Part shown: piece after piece, positions 63,094 to 64,000 of the stretch | Numbering within the stretch: position 1 is the first letter of the stretch | How the letters are laid out: every line of letters begins with the position of its first letter | NCBI RefSeq assembly: GCF_014207135.1 | Contig: NZ_JACHCC010000004.1 | Coordinates: 248,001-312,000, forward strand | DNA length: 64,000 bases | Direction of reading: 5' to 3' | Source of the DNA: Pedobacter cryoconitis | GTDB taxonomy: Bacteria; Bacteroidota; Bacteroidia; Sphingobacteriales; Sphingobacteriaceae | Made by a program: the position numbers and the translations under genes | Notes under the pieces: generated by a model | Told to the model about the DNA's origin: nothing | Databases searched by the model: none | Seen by the model: only the letters and a program-made list of their open reading frames with translations

Positions 63094-63726
63094 TTATTTA
63101 ACCAGGTCGTAGAAATCCTGGTAAGCATGCTTCATGTTTTCGGCCTGATTGATTGCCGAAGATACAGCGATTCCGAATATGCCCGTTTCCATCAGGGCAT
63201 CTACATCATTCAGTTTTACACCACCAACAGCTAATACCGGTAGATCAATCTCTTTTTCTTTTAATAGCGCAACGACCTCCTTATAGCCTTGCAGACCTAA
63301 CCAGGGAGCATTGTTCGGTTTAGTATCGGTATGGCTGAATGGGCCGCAACCTGCGTAATCTGCACCTTCAGCGGCAAGTCTGATTAAGCCCTCCACGGTG
63401 TTTGAAGAACCTCCGATCGTGATATCTTCACCCAGTTGCGCGCGTAATGCGGTAAAATCCGCATCCATATCCTCGATGTGGAAACCCTGGATATCTGCTT
63501 TTCTGTTCAGGTGAATATGATTGGTCACGATCAGGGTTGCCCCCCAGTCATCACAGATTTCGGCAATAGTATTAATATCTTTTAAAAGAGCTTCGTCATC
63601 TTTCGTCAGGCAACGGTATTGAACCCATTTAGCTCCTGCTTCACAAGCTATCTGTGCCTGTTCTACATGTGTTAGGGTATCTATATCGTGAGTGATGAAC
63701 TGAAGTTTCTCGATGAATTTTTTCAT
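63094..63726 (-). CDS. thiE: Thiamine-phosphate synthase-like protein
   Basis: This 210-aa TIM barrel matches ThiE, which joins the pyrimidine and thiazole parts of thiamine. It has KWVQYRCLTKDD (for the usual VQLREK), TLIVTNHIHLNRKADIQGFH, GGSSNTVEGLIRLAAEGADY, GCGPFSHTDTKPN and LPVLAVGGVKLNDVDALM. Several active-site segments are divergent (HIEDMD for HLGQED), so the substrate could be altered. I chose the ATG at 63726, four bases after the TonB stop; an upstream ATG at 63744 would overlap it. Confidence 0.8.
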   Translation of the reverse strand: MKKFIEKLQFITHDIDTLTHVEQAQIACEAGAKWVQYRCLTKDDEALLKDINTIAEICDDWGATLIVTNHIHLNRKADIQGFHIEDMDADFTALRAQLGEDITIGGSSNTVEGLIRLAAEGADYAGCGPFSHTDTKPNNAPWLGLQGYKEVVALLKEKEIDLPVLAVGGVKLNDVDALMETGIFGIAVSSAINQAENMKHAYQDFYDLVK

Positions 63727-63730
63727 TATT

Positions 63731-64000
63731 TTAGAATTTAACATTCAAAGATAACAGGAAGTTTGTACCTGCCTGTGGAAAATAGAAGTTTTCGGTAGTC
63801 CGGTTGCCGCCACTTGTATAGCCATAGGTGTAACCATTACTTTCGTATTTCTTATTCAGGATGTTATTTGCTAATAAGCCAATATTCATATTCTTTACCC
63901 CTTTGAAACTAAAATCGTATCCTAAACGAAGATTGTTTACCCAGTACCCGTTTAATTTCCTGTTTTCGTTTTGTGTGTTGTCCATGTATTGTTTACTCAC
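63731..64000 (-). CDS. TonB-dependent receptor, C-terminal part (partial)
   Basis: About 89 residues of a barrel end are visible. The sequence KQYMDNTQNENRKLNGYWVN is typical of the last strands of Bacteroidetes TonB receptors, and the final FPQAGTNFLLSLNVKF ends in Phe as expected. The gene continues beyond base 64000 on the minus strand. Its stop lies four bases before thiE, so both are probably translated together and the receptor may import thiamine or a precursor. Confidence 0.88.
   Translation of the reverse strand: MSKQYMDNTQNENRKLNGYWVNNLRLGYDFSFKGVKNMNIGLLANNILNKKYESNGYTYGYTSGGNRTTENFYFPQAGTNFLLSLNVKF

Noticed and set aside
63731..64000. TPP riboswitch for the thiamine-linked genes
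   Set aside because: Any such element would lie upstream of the TonB receptor beyond the right edge of the window, so nothing can be seen.

Overview
The window reads as a chromosomal segment of a Bacteroidota bacterium of the family Sphingobacteriaceae, most like Pedobacter. The signs are two SusC/SusD pairs, many lipoproteins with an SxCxK-type lipobox, DUF4407, DUF6515 and DUF3347 proteins, start sites that mostly lack Shine-Dalgarno sequences, and promoters of the TTTG-N19-TAnnTTTG type. Base composition is moderately AT-rich throughout. No phage structural module, integrase, transposase or CRISPR array was found.

Layout. 1-11.5 kb: the end of a probable M14 carboxypeptidase, then two tandem SusCD nutrient-import loci; the first carries two extra surface lipoproteins. 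11.5-14.7 kb: an S66 LD-carboxypeptidase diverges from metG, followed by tRNA-Arg(CCT). 14.7-20 kb: an accessory stretch behind the tRNA with degenerate copies of the tRNA 3' end and its terminator, two paralogous tail-fibre-like surface proteins (one with an exact 249-bp tandem repeat), an orphan small protein, a lipoprotein and a DUF6515 protein. 20-24 kb: a co-directional set of two paralogous 128-aa Cys/His-motif proteins, a TonB-dependent receptor and a DUF3347 protein, which I read as a possible metal (copper?) handling cluster. 24-31 kb: an orphan PAS sensor kinase, a GH25 muramidase, a YgiB/YgiC-like operon (lipoprotein, lipoprotein, GspS-type ATP-grasp), an S41 protease and a YitT membrane protein. 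31-39 kb: a complete RND efflux pump (OMF, permease, adaptor) behind a LytS/LytTR-type two-component system. 39-53.5 kb: mainly housekeeping and proteolysis genes (TPK-like, GNAT, M28, DUF4407, rhodanese, dipeptide epimerase, rhomboid, M14, PepT, LLM oxidoreductase, methyltransferase, beta-CASP nuclease, YtxH). 54-59.3 kb: the conserved translation block rplM-rpsI-rpsB-tsf, then nagA, pyrH and frr. 59.3-64 kb: an ABC exporter, an MFS transporter, a small alpha/beta hydrolase, a divergent ThiE, and the C-terminus of a TonB-dependent receptor running off the edge.

How the parts work together. The SusCD systems, TonB receptors and M14, M28, S41 and PepT peptidases suggest a life of scavenging peptides and other polymers. 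No carbohydrate-active enzyme accompanies the SusCD pairs, so a peptide-type substrate is at least as likely as a glycan. The translation block is driven by a textbook Bacteroidetes promoter at 53986-54016. Several convergent gene pairs are packed so tightly that their stop codons overlap in palindromic CTAG or TTAA.

The least explained and most interesting items are the twin Cys/His proteins with their TonB receptor (including a perfect inverted repeat just before the receptor start), the YgiBC-like module, and the repeated tRNA-Arg 3'-end scars. All functions are inferred from sequence motifs by eye; no database search was run.
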